64,000 nucleotides of DNA. Source: Gimesia sp. Its GTDB lineage: Bacteria; Planctomycetota; Planctomycetia; Planctomycetales; Planctomycetaceae. Shown here one piece after another: positions 1 through 8,941 of this stretch. Position 1 is the stretch's first letter; each line of letters begins with the position of its first letter. Under the pieces are notes generated by a model. That model saw nothing but the letters and a program-made list of their open reading frames with translations. It searched no databases and was not told where the DNA came from. The position numbers and the translations under genes are program-made. The stretch is from positions 64,380 to 128,379 of the forward strand of contig PAJV01000010.1 in NCBI GenBank assembly GCA_002706765.1, read 5' to 3'.

Positions 1-399
1 CAGAAGGTCGGGCAGAAAAAACCGAATCCCTGGGGACTGTATGACATCCACGGAAATGTTTCCGAGTGGGTTCTCGATCAATACATTCCTGACGCTTATA
101 AAAAATGGGGCGATAAAGGAACGCTGAATTTTCCGGTTAATGTTCCTACGACGCTTTATCCTCGGGTCGCCCGCGGTGGATCATGGGATGATGAACCCGA
201 GGCGCTTCGCAGTGCCAACCGGATCGCTTCCAGTGCTGACTGGAAAATTCAGGACCCGCAGATCCCGCAGAGTATCTGGTATCATACCGATGCCATTATG
301 GTTGGTTTCCGGGTGGTTCGTCCTTTAAATGTGCCTACCGCTGAAGAACGGAAAAAATACGGCCTCGATCCTGCGATCCCGGCTGATGAAGGACGCTGA
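1..399 (+). CDS. FGE-sulfatase/SUMF1-like domain protein, C-terminal part
   Basis: The gene begins before the window; 132 codons and the TGA stop are visible in frame from base 1. The order [12 protein letters not shown] (visible residues 12-23), RGGSWDD (58-64), RSANR (70-74) and GFRVVR (102-107) is the signature of the formylglycine-generating-enzyme-like fold. In genuine FGE the active-site cysteines lie between the last two motifs. No cysteine occurs anywhere in the visible part, so I infer it is one of the many SUMF1-like proteins with another role, not a sulfatase activator for the sulfatase at 38869. The N-terminus, and any signal peptide or kinase domain, is outside the window. A strong hairpin follows the stop. 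Confidence 0.85.
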   Translation, partial: QKVGQKKPNPWGLYDIHGNVSEWVLDQYIPDAYKKWGDKGTLNFPVNVPTTLYPRVARGGSWDDEPEALRSANRIASSADWKIQDPQIPQSIWYHTDAIMVGFRVVRPLNVPTAEERKKYGLDPAIPADEGR

Positions 400-436
400 G
401 CGGCTGATTTTATTCCAGAGATTATTGTGAAACAGT

Positions 437-479
437 TGCATTTGCCGGATTTCCATCAACGGTTGATCCGGCAAATGCA
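437..479. terminator. Strong hairpin after the FGE-like gene
   Basis: A perfect 14-base inverted repeat: left arm 437-450 (TGCATTTGCCGGAT), right arm 466-479. The loop itself can form an alternative small hairpin (ATCAAC/GTTGAT, 455-467). No clear T-run follows, so it may be a transcript-stabilising 3' structure or a non-classical terminator. Confidence 0.5.
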
Positions 480-541
480 TATGTGTATTAGAAATATTTC
501 TATCTTACCAAATCGTCCTGCAGATTAGGGAAAGGCCTCTG

Positions 542-1870
542 ATGACTCAATCTAACAATCAATCTACTTCCAGACGCGACTTCTTGAAAGTAACTACCGC
601 CACTGCGGTGGGTACAGGGATCCTTTCCACACTGGGGTCATCCGCTCATGTTCACGCCAGTGGTGATGATACAATTAAAGTTGGCCTGGTTGGCTGTGGT
701 GGTCGTGGTACCGGGGCTGCTTCCCAGGCGTTGTCGACAAAAGGGAATGTCAAGCTGGAAGCGATGGCAGATGCTTTCAAAGACCGTATGGACAGCAGCT
801 TGACAAACCTGCAGAAACAGTTTTCGGGTCGCCCGGAACGTGTTGATGTTGCTGAAGATAAAATGTTTGTCGGCTTCGATGCCTATCAGAAGCTTCTGGA
901 TAGCGGCGTGGATGTCGTCATCCTGGCGACTCCTCCCGGGTTCCGTCCAATTCATTTTGAAGCAGCCGTCAATAAAGGCGTGCATATCTTCATGGAAAAA
1001 CCGGTGGCGACTGATGTCACCGGTGTGAAGAAAGTTCTGGAAGCCGCCAAGAAAGCCAAGGAGAAAAACCTGGCAGTCGGCGTGGGGCTGCAGCGTCATC
1101 ACCAGGCGCCCTACATCGAAACCATTCAGCGACTGAAAGATGGAGCGATTGGTGACATCACATCCATGCGCTGCTACTGGAACAGTGGTGGAGTCTGGGA
1201 ACCCCGACTGGCCCGGGAAGATGCGAAATCAGAAATGGAATACCAGATGCGAAACTGGTACTACTATAACTGGCTCTGCGGGGATCACATCAACGAGCAG
1301 CACATTCATAACATCGATGTCTGTAACTGGTTGAAAGATGATTTCCCCGTGAAAGCTTATGGGATGGGCGGACGCCAGGTTCGAACCGACAAAAAATACG
1401 GTGAGATCTACGATCACTTCGCCGTTGAGTTTGTCTATGCCGACGACACCCGGATGTACAGCCAGTGCCGACATATTCGTAACTGCTGGAACAGTGTGAC
1501 CGAGCATGCTCAGGGTAGCAAAGGTTCCTGCGATATCAGTGGTGCCAAGTATGAAACGACTGGTGGCTATAAATGGAAATATCGTGGCAAGAAAACCAAT
1601 CCCTACCAGGTGGAACACGATGATCTGTTCGCAGCCATCTACAATGGAACGCCTTACAATGAAGCCGAATATGGTGCGAAATCCACGATGACTTCGATTC
1701 TGGGTCGCCTGGCAACTTACAGTGGTAAGCCAATCACCTGGGATGAAGCGATGGCTTCTGAAGTCAGTCTGATGCCGAAAGAGTTCTCCTGGGAAGCCAC
1801 TCCTGTGACGGTTCCTGATGAAAATGGTTTCTATCCGATTCCGACTCCCGGCGTTACAAATGTTCTGTAA
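542..1870 (+). CDS. Tat-exported Gfo/Idh/MocA family oxidoreductase
   Basis: A 442-residue NAD(P)-dependent oxidoreductase, probably acting on sugars or cyclitols outside the cytoplasm. The N-terminus has a twin-arginine signal (SRRDFLKV, residues 10-17) followed by a hydrophobic stretch and an Ala/Ser-rich region to about 40. The Rossmann nucleotide site is a glycine-rich GCGGRG (51-56), and the family's EKP motif is at 152-154. GDHINEQHIHNID (247-259) holds the histidines typical of the catalytic or substrate region. Planctomycetes encode many such Tat-linked members, and how they obtain cofactor outside the cytoplasm is unresolved. The start is an ATG with an AGGCC-type purine stretch a few bases upstream. 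The substrate cannot be deduced. Confidence 0.92.
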   Translation: MTQSNNQSTSRRDFLKVTTATAVGTGILSTLGSSAHVHASGDDTIKVGLVGCGGRGTGAASQALSTKGNVKLEAMADAFKDRMDSSLTNLQKQFSGRPERVDVAEDKMFVGFDAYQKLLDSGVDVVILATPPGFRPIHFEAAVNKGVHIFMEKPVATDVTGVKKVLEAAKKAKEKNLAVGVGLQRHHQAPYIETIQRLKDGAIGDITSMRCYWNSGGVWEPRLAREDAKSEMEYQMRNWYYYNWLCGDHINEQHIHNIDVCNWLKDDFPVKAYGMGGRQVRTDKKYGEIYDHFAVEFVYADDTRMYSQCRHIRNCWNSVTEHAQGSKGSCDISGAKYETTGGYKWKYRGKKTNPYQVEHDDLFAAIYNGTPYNEAEYGAKSTMTSILGRLATYSGKPITWDEAMASEVSLMPKEFSWEATPVTVPDENGFYPIPTPGVTNVL

Positions 1871-1894
1871 AAAAACTGGTTGAATTATTTCTCA

Positions 1895-1930
1895 GCCGTC
1901 CTGTTTCTTTGAAGCGGGGCGGCTTTTTTT
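1895..1930 (+). terminator. Rho-independent terminator after the Gfo/Idh/MocA gene
   Basis: GCCGTCC (1895-1901) pairs with GGGGCGGC (1916-1923), followed at once by seven T residues. It lies 25 bases after the stop codon of the upstream gene. Confidence 0.85.
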
Positions 1931-2016
1931 ATTGATTAAATCAGGGTATTCTGGTTTCTCGATTTCGTTCCGTCAGCGCTGCTTAATCCATCGATTGATC
2001 ACTTTCTTTATTTGTT

Positions 2017-2466
2017 ATGACTCCTTCATTTCAGATTTCGAATCTCAAACCAGCAGATCACCCGCGGGCACTGGATGTCTGGGAAGCATCGGTGCGTGCG
2101 ACGCATGATTTTCTGGATGAAGATACCATTCAATCACTCAAACCGCTGGTGCAGGAAGCCTGTCTGGAGTGCCTGCCTGTATATTGTGTTCGTGACGAAT
2201 CTCAAGCCGTGATTGGCTTTGTCGGGGTCGAGTCTCCGAAGATCGAAGCTCTGTTTATTGATCCAGCCTGGCGCGGAAATGGGATCGGGCGGCAACTGGT
2301 AAGTTATGCGGTCAATGAACTGGGCGCTGAGCTTGTTGATGTGAATGAGCAGAACGAACAGGCTTTAGGCTTTTATCAACATCTGGGGTTTGAAGTGGCA
2401 CATCGATCTGATGTGGATGGCTTCGGCAAACCGTTCCCCTTATTGCATCTGAAGCTCGCGGAATAA
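2017..2466 (+). CDS. GNAT family N-acetyltransferase
   Basis: A 149-residue acetyl-CoA-dependent N-acetyltransferase, probably cytoplasmic. The acetyl-CoA pyrophosphate-binding motif A is visible as DPAWRGNGIGRQL (82-94). The C-terminal motif B region has NEQALGFYQHLGFE, with the usual Asn, Phe-Tyr and Gly-Phe pattern. Its size is normal for a single-domain GNAT. The N-terminal part (HPRALDVWEASVRATHDFLDEDTI) resembles small-molecule or peptide-modifying GNATs of the YjaB/YiiD type, but the substrate is unknown. It is preceded by a terminator and followed by an 88-base gap, so it is probably a single-gene unit. No Shine-Dalgarno sequence is obvious. Confidence 0.9.
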   Translation: MTPSFQISNLKPADHPRALDVWEASVRATHDFLDEDTIQSLKPLVQEACLECLPVYCVRDESQAVIGFVGVESPKIEALFIDPAWRGNGIGRQLVSYAVNELGAELVDVNEQNEQALGFYQHLGFEVAHRSDVDGFGKPFPLLHLKLAE

Positions 2467-2554
2467 AAGATGCATTTCTGGTATTTAAAGCTGATATTCT
2501 GCTGGTGATCTGGTATCGTAAAATGGAACCATTTACCCACCAGGAGTATCCACC

Positions 2555-4093
2555 ATGCCTGTGACTGCCTTCCATTTTCAGTTTGTGCTCTGTCTCACAA
2601 TTCTTCTGAGTTCTCTGCAATCCGTTTCGGCAGAGTCGCCTGTGAAAATCGGTAATCGGCGAGAAATGTTCATCGAAAAGACGCTGATCGATCAAATCAC
2701 GGGAGACGCAGAACTTCGTCTGCAGAAGCCGGTTCCCCGCGAAGTGGTCATCCAGTTCGATCAACCCTGGGAAGGCAGCAGTTCGGGCTATCATACGATC
2801 ATCCAGGAAGGCGATCTCTATCGGCTGTATTATCGTGGTTCACATATCATCGTTTCAGAAGGAAAACTGAATACCGGCAGCCATAAGCCATACTATTGTT
2901 ATGCCGAGAGCAAAGACGGCATTCACTGGACTCGACCGGAACTGGGGATTGTTGAATTCAAGGGATCGAAAAAGAATAACATCATCCTTGAGGGGAAGGG
3001 GTGTCATAACTTTGCGCCCTTTCTGGATAAAAACCCCGACTGCAAACCGGAAGCGAAATTTAAGGCGCTGGGAGGCTTGCAGGGAGAAGGGGGGCTGTAT
3101 GCCTTTCAGTCAGCGGATGGAATTCACTGGAACCTGATGCAGGAAGCACCAGTCATCACGAAGGGGGCCTTCGATTCACAGAATCTGGCATTCTGGGATT
3201 CGGTCCAAAAACAGTATCGAACTTATTACCGGGTATTCACTGGGGGGATCACTGATGCGAAAACCTGGAAACCTGAGGGGGATCGTGCGATTCAGACGGC
3301 GACTTCACCGGATTTTATCCAGTGGGAAAATGTGGCAGATCTGGTCTACGAAGATTCGCCCAGCGAAGAACTGTATACGAATCAGGTGGCGCCTTACTTT
3401 CGCGCACCGCATATCCGGATCGGTTTTCCCGCTCGCTATATTGAACGGGGCTGGTCGGAATCCATGCGGGCGCTACCCGAGTATGAACGGCGAAAGTTAC
3501 GGGCTTCCTCAGTTGAACGGTATGGTACGGCTGTCAGTGAAGGACTGTTAATGGCCAGCAGGGATGGAGTGCATTTCAAACGCTGGAATGAAGCCTTCTT
3601 GAGGCCGGGCATCGAGCGTCCGGGGACATGGCAGTACGGGCATCAGTTTATCGCCGAAAATGTGGTTCAGACAAAGTCATCATTCGCAGGGGCACCGGAT
3701 GAACTTTCCATCTATGCTGCGGAAGACTACTGGCATGGAAAGGGGAACTCCCTCAGACGCTATTCGCTGCGACTTGATGGTTTTGTGTCGCTGCATGCCT
3801 CGATGAAGGGGGGAGAGTTATTGACCGTTCCGATCACTTTTACGGGAAATCAGCTGTCTCTTAATTTTTCCACTTCTGCAGCCGGCAGTCTCTATGTGGA
3901 AATTCAGAATGCGGCTGGCGAACCGATACCGGGCTTTACTTTCCAGGACTGTGATGAGTTATTCGGTGACACCGTCGACCGTACGGTCACCTGGAATAAA
4001 AAACCGGATGTCAGCAGCCTGGCCGGTAAACCAGTTCGACTGCGCTTTCGCTTGAAAGATGCGGACCTGTTTTCCTATCAGTTTCAGGACTGA
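2555..4093 (+). CDS. Secreted five-bladed beta-propeller protein, GH32/GH43-like
   Basis: A 512-residue exported protein. Residues 1-26 form a signal peptide ending VSA-ES. The body repeats propeller-blade phrases: YRLYYRGSH, YCYAESKDGIHWTRPE, YAFQSADGIHWN, IQTATSPDFIQWEN and LMASRDGVHFKRW. The D-G-I-H-W phrase is typical of inverting and retaining five-bladed propeller glycosidases (GH32, GH43, GH130-like). The C-terminal 100 residues look like a beta-sandwich. I do not see a certain catalytic triad, so glycosidase activity is an inference. A good ribosome site (CAGGAG) sits 11 bases before the ATG. It converges with the DUF1552 gene on the other strand, 17 bases away. Confidence 0.75.
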   Translation: MPVTAFHFQFVLCLTILLSSLQSVSAESPVKIGNRREMFIEKTLIDQITGDAELRLQKPVPREVVIQFDQPWEGSSSGYHTIIQEGDLYRLYYRGSHIIVSEGKLNTGSHKPYYCYAESKDGIHWTRPELGIVEFKGSKKNNIILEGKGCHNFAPFLDKNPDCKPEAKFKALGGLQGEGGLYAFQSADGIHWNLMQEAPVITKGAFDSQNLAFWDSVQKQYRTYYRVFTGGITDAKTWKPEGDRAIQTATSPDFIQWENVADLVYEDSPSEELYTNQVAPYFRAPHIRIGFPARYIERGWSESMRALPEYERRKLRASSVERYGTAVSEGLLMASRDGVHFKRWNEAFLRPGIERPGTWQYGHQFIAENVVQTKSSFAGAPDELSIYAAEDYWHGKGNSLRRYSLRLDGFVSLHASMKGGELLTVPITFTGNQLSLNFSTSAAGSLYVEIQNAAGEPIPGFTFQDCDELFGDTVDRTVTWNKKPDVSSLAGKPVRLRFRLKDADLFSYQFQD

Positions 4094-4110
4094 TCCATTT
4101 CGAGATTGAT

Positions 4111-5487
4111 TCAGGAAAGCCCTTTTAATTCACCCGTGCTGTCGCCAAATCGCTCGGTCTGAATTCCCATTCGCTGCAGCATGGAGACATACAGATTACA
4201 GAGTGGAGTGTCTTTCGGAGCCGTCAATCGACGTCCGGGGCGAATCGTGCCTCCCCCTCGGCCGGCGAGAATCACGGGCAGGTTGTGTTCATCGTGGCGG
4301 TTTCCATCTTTGATCGTGGAACCGAATAACAGCATGGAATTATCCAGCAGCGTGGATTCTCCTTCACTCAGGGAACGCATTTTATCGATCACATAAGCCA
4401 GCTGTGTGATATGCCAGGTCCCGATGGCTTCGTACATGTCGCGTTCCTTCTCCTGTTCCCGATGGTGTGACAGCTGATGGAAACTGCCTTTGACACCATC
4501 CAGGAAGGAGAAGTTTCGACCGGTCTGAGCATTGCCAAACATGAAAGTGGAAATACGGGTCGAATCAGTCCAGAACGCGAGTACCATGATATCGAGCATC
4601 ATACGCACGTGTTCCTGATGATCTTTGGGAATACCGGGGCCCGGTCGGGGTACATCGAAACGGCCTTCATTGATCCAGCGCTTTTGCGGTTTTAATGCAG
4701 ATTCAATGCGGCGTTCGACAGAGCGGACGGAGTCCAGGTATTCGTCGATTTTGGCACGGTCCTGTATGCCGACTTTACGTTGGAGTGACTTTGCATCGTC
4801 ACGGACGAGATCGAGTACGCTGGTGTCATCTCGCTGAAGCGATTTGACGACCTGGGGTTGGTTCGGATTGAAGCCGGACACGACAGGTCCTGCAGAACTC
4901 GTGCGAAACAATCGATCGAAGGCCAACTGCGGAATGATTTCCTTGGGAACCGGTGTATGAGGATCGCGCCAGGCGATATGCGAGCCGTAAATGCGAGTGA
5001 ATCCTCCGCCAATATTATCAATTCCATTGCGGGCGGGATCGACACCCAGTTCGAAGGTAGGCAGGGGAGTCCGGTTGCCAATCTTGCGTGCCATCATCTG
5101 ATCGAGGGACGTTCCGCCGGTATCCATATCCCGGCCTGAAGTCCTGACAACAAAACCTCCCGAAAGAAAGGCGGGGACTTTGGGCCAATGACCGTTACGA
5201 CCGACGGTCTGTTCATTCCAGAGATTTTCCAGCAACAGGAATTCTTCTTTGACTCCGGCAAGCGGCTTGAGCATGGGAGTCAGATCAAACTGATCATTGT
5301 CTTTCTGTGGTGGATCCCAATGTTTGGGGACCACCCCATTGGGCATAAACAGAAAAGCGGTACGTACGGGAGGTTTGTCGAGTGATTCCGCAGCACGACT
5401 GCGTGATGTCATCGCGTCCAGCCAGGGTAATGCCAGGCTGGCACCCAGGCCTCGGAGTACGGTTCGTCTTGAGATTGGTTGAGCCAT
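4111..5487 (-). CDS. DUF1552 family Tat-exported protein
   Basis: A 458-residue protein whose N-terminus (SRRTVLRGLGASLALPWLDAM, residues 6-26) is a twin-arginine signal. The body carries familiar DUF1552 phrases such as FLFMPNGVVPKHWDP, a GGTSLDQ-like segment, YLDSVRSVERRI and MLLFGSTIKDGNRHDEHNLPVILAG. DUF1552 proteins are planctomycete/verrucomicrobial exported proteins of unknown biochemical role. They are nearly always encoded next to a DUF1587/1592/1588/1585 cytochrome-like protein, as here: that gene lies directly upstream on the same strand with a 42-base gap. They probably form one transcription unit and an exported complex. Start: ATG with GGAAGGAAGTGAG just before it. Confidence 0.9.
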   Translation of the reverse strand: MAQPISRRTVLRGLGASLALPWLDAMTSRSRAAESLDKPPVRTAFLFMPNGVVPKHWDPPQKDNDQFDLTPMLKPLAGVKEEFLLLENLWNEQTVGRNGHWPKVPAFLSGGFVVRTSGRDMDTGGTSLDQMMARKIGNRTPLPTFELGVDPARNGIDNIGGGFTRIYGSHIAWRDPHTPVPKEIIPQLAFDRLFRTSSAGPVVSGFNPNQPQVVKSLQRDDTSVLDLVRDDAKSLQRKVGIQDRAKIDEYLDSVRSVERRIESALKPQKRWINEGRFDVPRPGPGIPKDHQEHVRMMLDIMVLAFWTDSTRISTFMFGNAQTGRNFSFLDGVKGSFHQLSHHREQEKERDMYEAIGTWHITQLAYVIDKMRSLSEGESTLLDNSMLLFGSTIKDGNRHDEHNLPVILAGRGGGTIRPGRRLTAPKDTPLCNLYVSMLQRMGIQTERFGDSTGELKGLS

Positions 5488-5529
5488 CTCACTTCCTTCC
5501 TGTCTAAAGTTGACAGTTTAAAATTAAAA

Positions 5530-7797
5530 CTATTCCGCTCTCTCTGATTTTACCTCAGAGTGAGTACTGTCGCGATAGAGAAACGGTTTGCTGAATACGA
5601 TTTCACGAATCAGTGTCTGCGACCGATAGTCGTTCTGCTCCAGTTGTTTCACAATCTTTTCAATCGTACAGTCGTCCGCATCTTCCAGGCTGCGCCCCAG
5701 TGCATAGCCGAGCATTTTGCCCGTGAAGTGCCGAGCCAGTTCGTCTTTCCGTTTGAGCAATACTTTTTTCAATTCACCCGGTCCAGCGAAGGTTTCCCCG
5801 GAAGGAAATTCGCCAGTGGCATCAACGGGCTGACCTCGCTCCTTTTCTCTCCATCGACCAAACAGGTCATAGTTTTCCAGTCCAAAACCGATGGGATCGA
5901 TAATATCATGGCAGGCAGCACAGGTGGCGTGTTCACGATGAGCCTCAAGGATCTGGCGAATGGATCGTTTTTTATTATCTCCGCTCTTCTCCTTGAGAGG
6001 GGGCACACCCGGTGGTGGCGAAGGGACTGGTGTTCCCAGCAAGGTTTCGAGTACCCAGGCACCGCGTAGAACCGGACTGGTCCGCTTGGGGTAGGATGTC
6101 AGCATGTGAACTCCACCGAGGCCCAGTACGCCTCCACGCCTGCCGTCCTTGACGGTCACTTTACGAAACTCACGGCCTTTAACGCCGTCGACATCGTAAT
6201 GTTTTGCGAGCCTCTGATTCAGGAAGGCATAGTCAGCGTCAATGATTTCCAGCAGACTGCGATTTTCCTGGAAAAGATAATTCATCATCTGGACTGCTTC
6301 TTCACGGAAGTCGAGTGCCAGTTCGGTAGAATACACATCGCGGAACTGTCCACTGACAGGGGCGATACGGCCGCCGACATCTTTAGTTCCCAGCCACTGC
6401 TCTGTAAACAGTTCGGATAAAGCCCGCGCTTTCGGATCGGCCAGCATACGCTTGATCTGCTGTTCGAGGATCGAATTCTGATGGAGTTTTCCTTCATCCG
6501 CCAGTTGCATCAGTTCTGCGTCTGGCATGCTGGCCCAGAAGAAATAAGAGAGCCTGGTTGCCAGTTCGTAATCCGAGATGCGCTGAATGCCCGGTTGCTC
6601 AGGAGCAGCGTCGGTACGAAACAGGAAGTGAGGTGATACCAGGGCTGCTTTCAACGCCAGTTTGATTCTTTCTTCATACGGATCGTTTCGTTCGGCGGCG
6701 CGATCATACAGCTGCAGCAGTTGAGTCAGTTCATGATCGGTCAGCGGCCGTCGATATGCTTTCTTTGTCAGGGCGCGAATGATCTTCTGCGCAGATTCAC
6801 GATTTGGCGGAAGATCTTTGCCGGCGACTTCGAAGATACGTTGATGCAGATGTTTTTTTTCTTTTGATACGGGTTCTCGTCGTTCTTCCAGATTCAGTGA
6901 GCGGACTTTGACAGCGGCCTCACCCTCGGGAACCGCGAGTGTCATCGAATGCAAGCCACGCATCAGTCGCACATCAGTGGCAACGGTCTGGCTTTCCAGG
7001 GGCTTTAACTGAAATCGATGCGCTTTGATACCGTCGATCTTCAGGATGACCTGCGTGTTCTTTTTTTCTGGTGAGAGCAGTTCAATTTTAACGCTGTAAT
7101 CACTGGTAAGATAGATGCCTTCAATCACGGAAATCTCATCGCCCGGCTTGATCTCTCGTGAATCAGTATTGTCTGCTGAGAGGGGAGGCAGGAAATCAGA
7201 GACCTTGTATGTTTTTTTTAAGGGGGGAGTGATGATGGCAGCATCGAGAATTTCCTGCGCTGCTTCCAGGTAACGTTCCATTAAAATGGGAGGCAGAAAC
7301 AGGGTTTCACCGTTATTGTCGAATCCTTCTCCCCCCGCTCCATCATTGGGGAATTTTTCCGAGAACTTCAACTCCAGGCCGAACAGATCGCGGATCGTAT
7401 TATCGTACTCGGTTCGGTTCAGACGTCTTGGTAAAACCCGACCGGCGTGTTCGCCCCGGTCACAGGCGGTCTCACGGAGAAAAGTTTCAATCCAGTTCGC
7501 GATCCGCAAGCGTTCTGCTTCTGTGGGTTGATCTTCATCAGCAGGAGGCATCGTCCTGTTTCTGAGCTGGTGTGACGCACTCAGCCAGATTTTACTGAAT
7601 TGAGAAATTTCCTCCGCTGTCCTGGCCTGGAGTAAGCGGACGTCATTTTTTGAATCGTCTGGATCGTGGCAGTCCGCGCAATATTTCATCAGTATCGGGC
7701 GGACTGACTTTTCAAAGTAATCAGCTGGTTCCGGAGTCACGGCAGTGGCAGAGCCACTGATCAGAAACAGCATCAGAAAGCAGATAGCAAGTCGCAT
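5530..7797 (-). CDS. DUF1587/DUF1595/DUF1592/DUF1588/DUF1585 planctomycete cytochrome-like protein
   Basis: A 755-residue exported protein. After a signal peptide (MRLAICFLMLFLISGSATA) comes a c-type heme motif YCADCHD. Then follow DUF1587 (RLNRTEYDNTIRDLFGL), DUF1595 (KKAYRRPLTDHELTQLLQLY), DUF1592 (ISDYELATRLSYFFWASMPDAEL), DUF1588 (GGVLGLGGVHMLTSYPKRTSPV), a second CxxCH (CAACHDIIDPIGFGLENYD) and DUF1585 at the end. Two CxxCH sites suggest a di-heme extracytoplasmic redox protein. It is the upstream partner of the DUF1552 gene. I place the start at the ATG at 7797 (AGGA six bases upstream) rather than an in-frame TTG two codons earlier. The function of this pair is not established. Confidence 0.92.
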   Translation of the reverse strand: MRLAICFLMLFLISGSATAVTPEPADYFEKSVRPILMKYCADCHDPDDSKNDVRLLQARTAEEISQFSKIWLSASHQLRNRTMPPADEDQPTEAERLRIANWIETFLRETACDRGEHAGRVLPRRLNRTEYDNTIRDLFGLELKFSEKFPNDGAGGEGFDNNGETLFLPPILMERYLEAAQEILDAAIITPPLKKTYKVSDFLPPLSADNTDSREIKPGDEISVIEGIYLTSDYSVKIELLSPEKKNTQVILKIDGIKAHRFQLKPLESQTVATDVRLMRGLHSMTLAVPEGEAAVKVRSLNLEERREPVSKEKKHLHQRIFEVAGKDLPPNRESAQKIIRALTKKAYRRPLTDHELTQLLQLYDRAAERNDPYEERIKLALKAALVSPHFLFRTDAAPEQPGIQRISDYELATRLSYFFWASMPDAELMQLADEGKLHQNSILEQQIKRMLADPKARALSELFTEQWLGTKDVGGRIAPVSGQFRDVYSTELALDFREEAVQMMNYLFQENRSLLEIIDADYAFLNQRLAKHYDVDGVKGREFRKVTVKDGRRGGVLGLGGVHMLTSYPKRTSPVLRGAWVLETLLGTPVPSPPPGVPPLKEKSGDNKKRSIRQILEAHREHATCAACHDIIDPIGFGLENYDLFGRWREKERGQPVDATGEFPSGETFAGPGELKKVLLKRKDELARHFTGKMLGYALGRSLEDADDCTIEKIVKQLEQNDYRSQTLIREIVFSKPFLYRDSTHSEVKSERAE

Positions 7798-8084
7798 AGA
7801 CAATCCTGATCAAGGTGGTGTGGCAGGCAAATTCAGAGGAAGGTTAAATCTGAGGAAAACTCAGCTCTCATTATATACGGAGCAGGAAGCGAGGGAAAGG
7901 ATTGATCCGTTTGGGATCAGATTACGTTTCTCCTGTTTAAGCAGGAAAGCGCGCTGAAAGCAGTTCTTTCGAATCAGGTTGACCTCGAAAGTGGATTTCG
8001 TACATAATCTGGGACTGCAGTCGTATGTTTCGTACATCTCCCGGAAATGGCATCGCGAAATTATTAATGATCGAAAGTATCTGA

Positions 8085-8936
8085 ATGTCTGAGTCGAAAA
8101 AGACGCCGGAAATAAAATCGCGTGACTGGCGGGATCGCTGGTACGAAATTATCTTCGAGGCGGATACACGGGCGGGGAAAGCATTTGATGTCATTTTGCT
8201 GATTGCTATTTTACTGAGTGTGCTGGTGATCATGCTGGAAAGCGTGAATTCACTGGACAAGGACTATGATGTCCCGTTTCATTATGCGGAATGGTTTTTC
8301 ACAATTCTCTTCACCATTGAGTATGTTGCGCGCATCATCTGTGCCCGTCATCCTCTGCGCTATATCTTCAGTTTTTATGGCGTTGTCGATCTGCTTTCGA
8401 TTCTGCCGACCTACATTATGAATATTGCGCCGGGGGAAACACAACGACTGGGAGTGATTCGCGCGCTGCGACTGCTGCGTGCCTTCCGAATCTTTAAACT
8501 GGCACATATGCTTTCGGAAGCTTCGGAATTGCGGCGTGCCATCTGGGCCAGTCGCTCCAAGGTCGCGGTTTTTCTGGCGACTGTACTCATCGCGGTTGTC
8601 ATCGAAGGGGCGGCATTACATCTGATTGAAGATGATAAAGGAAGTGGCTTTGATTCGATTCCCGAGAGTATGTACTGGGCGATTGTCACAATGACGACCG
8701 TCGGCTATGGTGATAGTGCGCCGGTCACCCCTCTGGGAAAATTCCTGGCCTCCCTCATTATGATTCTGGGTTACAGCCTGATTATCGTGCCCACGGGAAT
8801 CGTCTCTGCTGAATTGGCGCATGGAGCGAGAGCATCAGATCGAAGCAGGATTACGACGCAGGTCTGCCCTGAATGTATGCGGGAAGGCCATGATTCCAAC
8901 GCCACGTTCTGTAAATTCTGTGGTGCCCGGCTCTGA
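8085..8936 (+). CDS. Voltage-gated-like potassium channel with C-terminal zinc ribbon
   Basis: A 283-residue inner-membrane ion channel. Hydrophobic segments S1 (about 34-52), S2 (67-86) and S3 (94-113) are followed by an arginine-rich S4 (RLGVIRALRLLRAFRIFK, 121-138), S5 (159-180), a pore helix with the K+ selectivity filter TVGYGD (205-210), and S6 (218-240). This is the six-TM KvAP/Kch architecture. The odd feature is the tail: after a short linker, four cysteines (261, 264, 276, 279) form a CPEC...CKFCG zinc ribbon, which may tether, assemble or gate the channel. The downstream MFS gene on the other strand ends five bases away, so the two converge without room for a separate terminator. 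Confidence 0.93.
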   Translation: MSESKKTPEIKSRDWRDRWYEIIFEADTRAGKAFDVILLIAILLSVLVIMLESVNSLDKDYDVPFHYAEWFFTILFTIEYVARIICARHPLRYIFSFYGVVDLLSILPTYIMNIAPGETQRLGVIRALRLLRAFRIFKLAHMLSEASELRRAIWASRSKVAVFLATVLIAVVIEGAALHLIEDDKGSGFDSIPESMYWAIVTMTTVGYGDSAPVTPLGKFLASLIMILGYSLIIVPTGIVSAELAHGARASDRSRITTQVCPECMREGHDSNATFCKFCGARL

Positions 8937-8941
8937 CGGGA

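Noticed and set aside
638-1102. 154-codon minus-strand frame
   Set aside because: Antisense shadow of the Gfo/Idh/MocA gene, which has clear family motifs.
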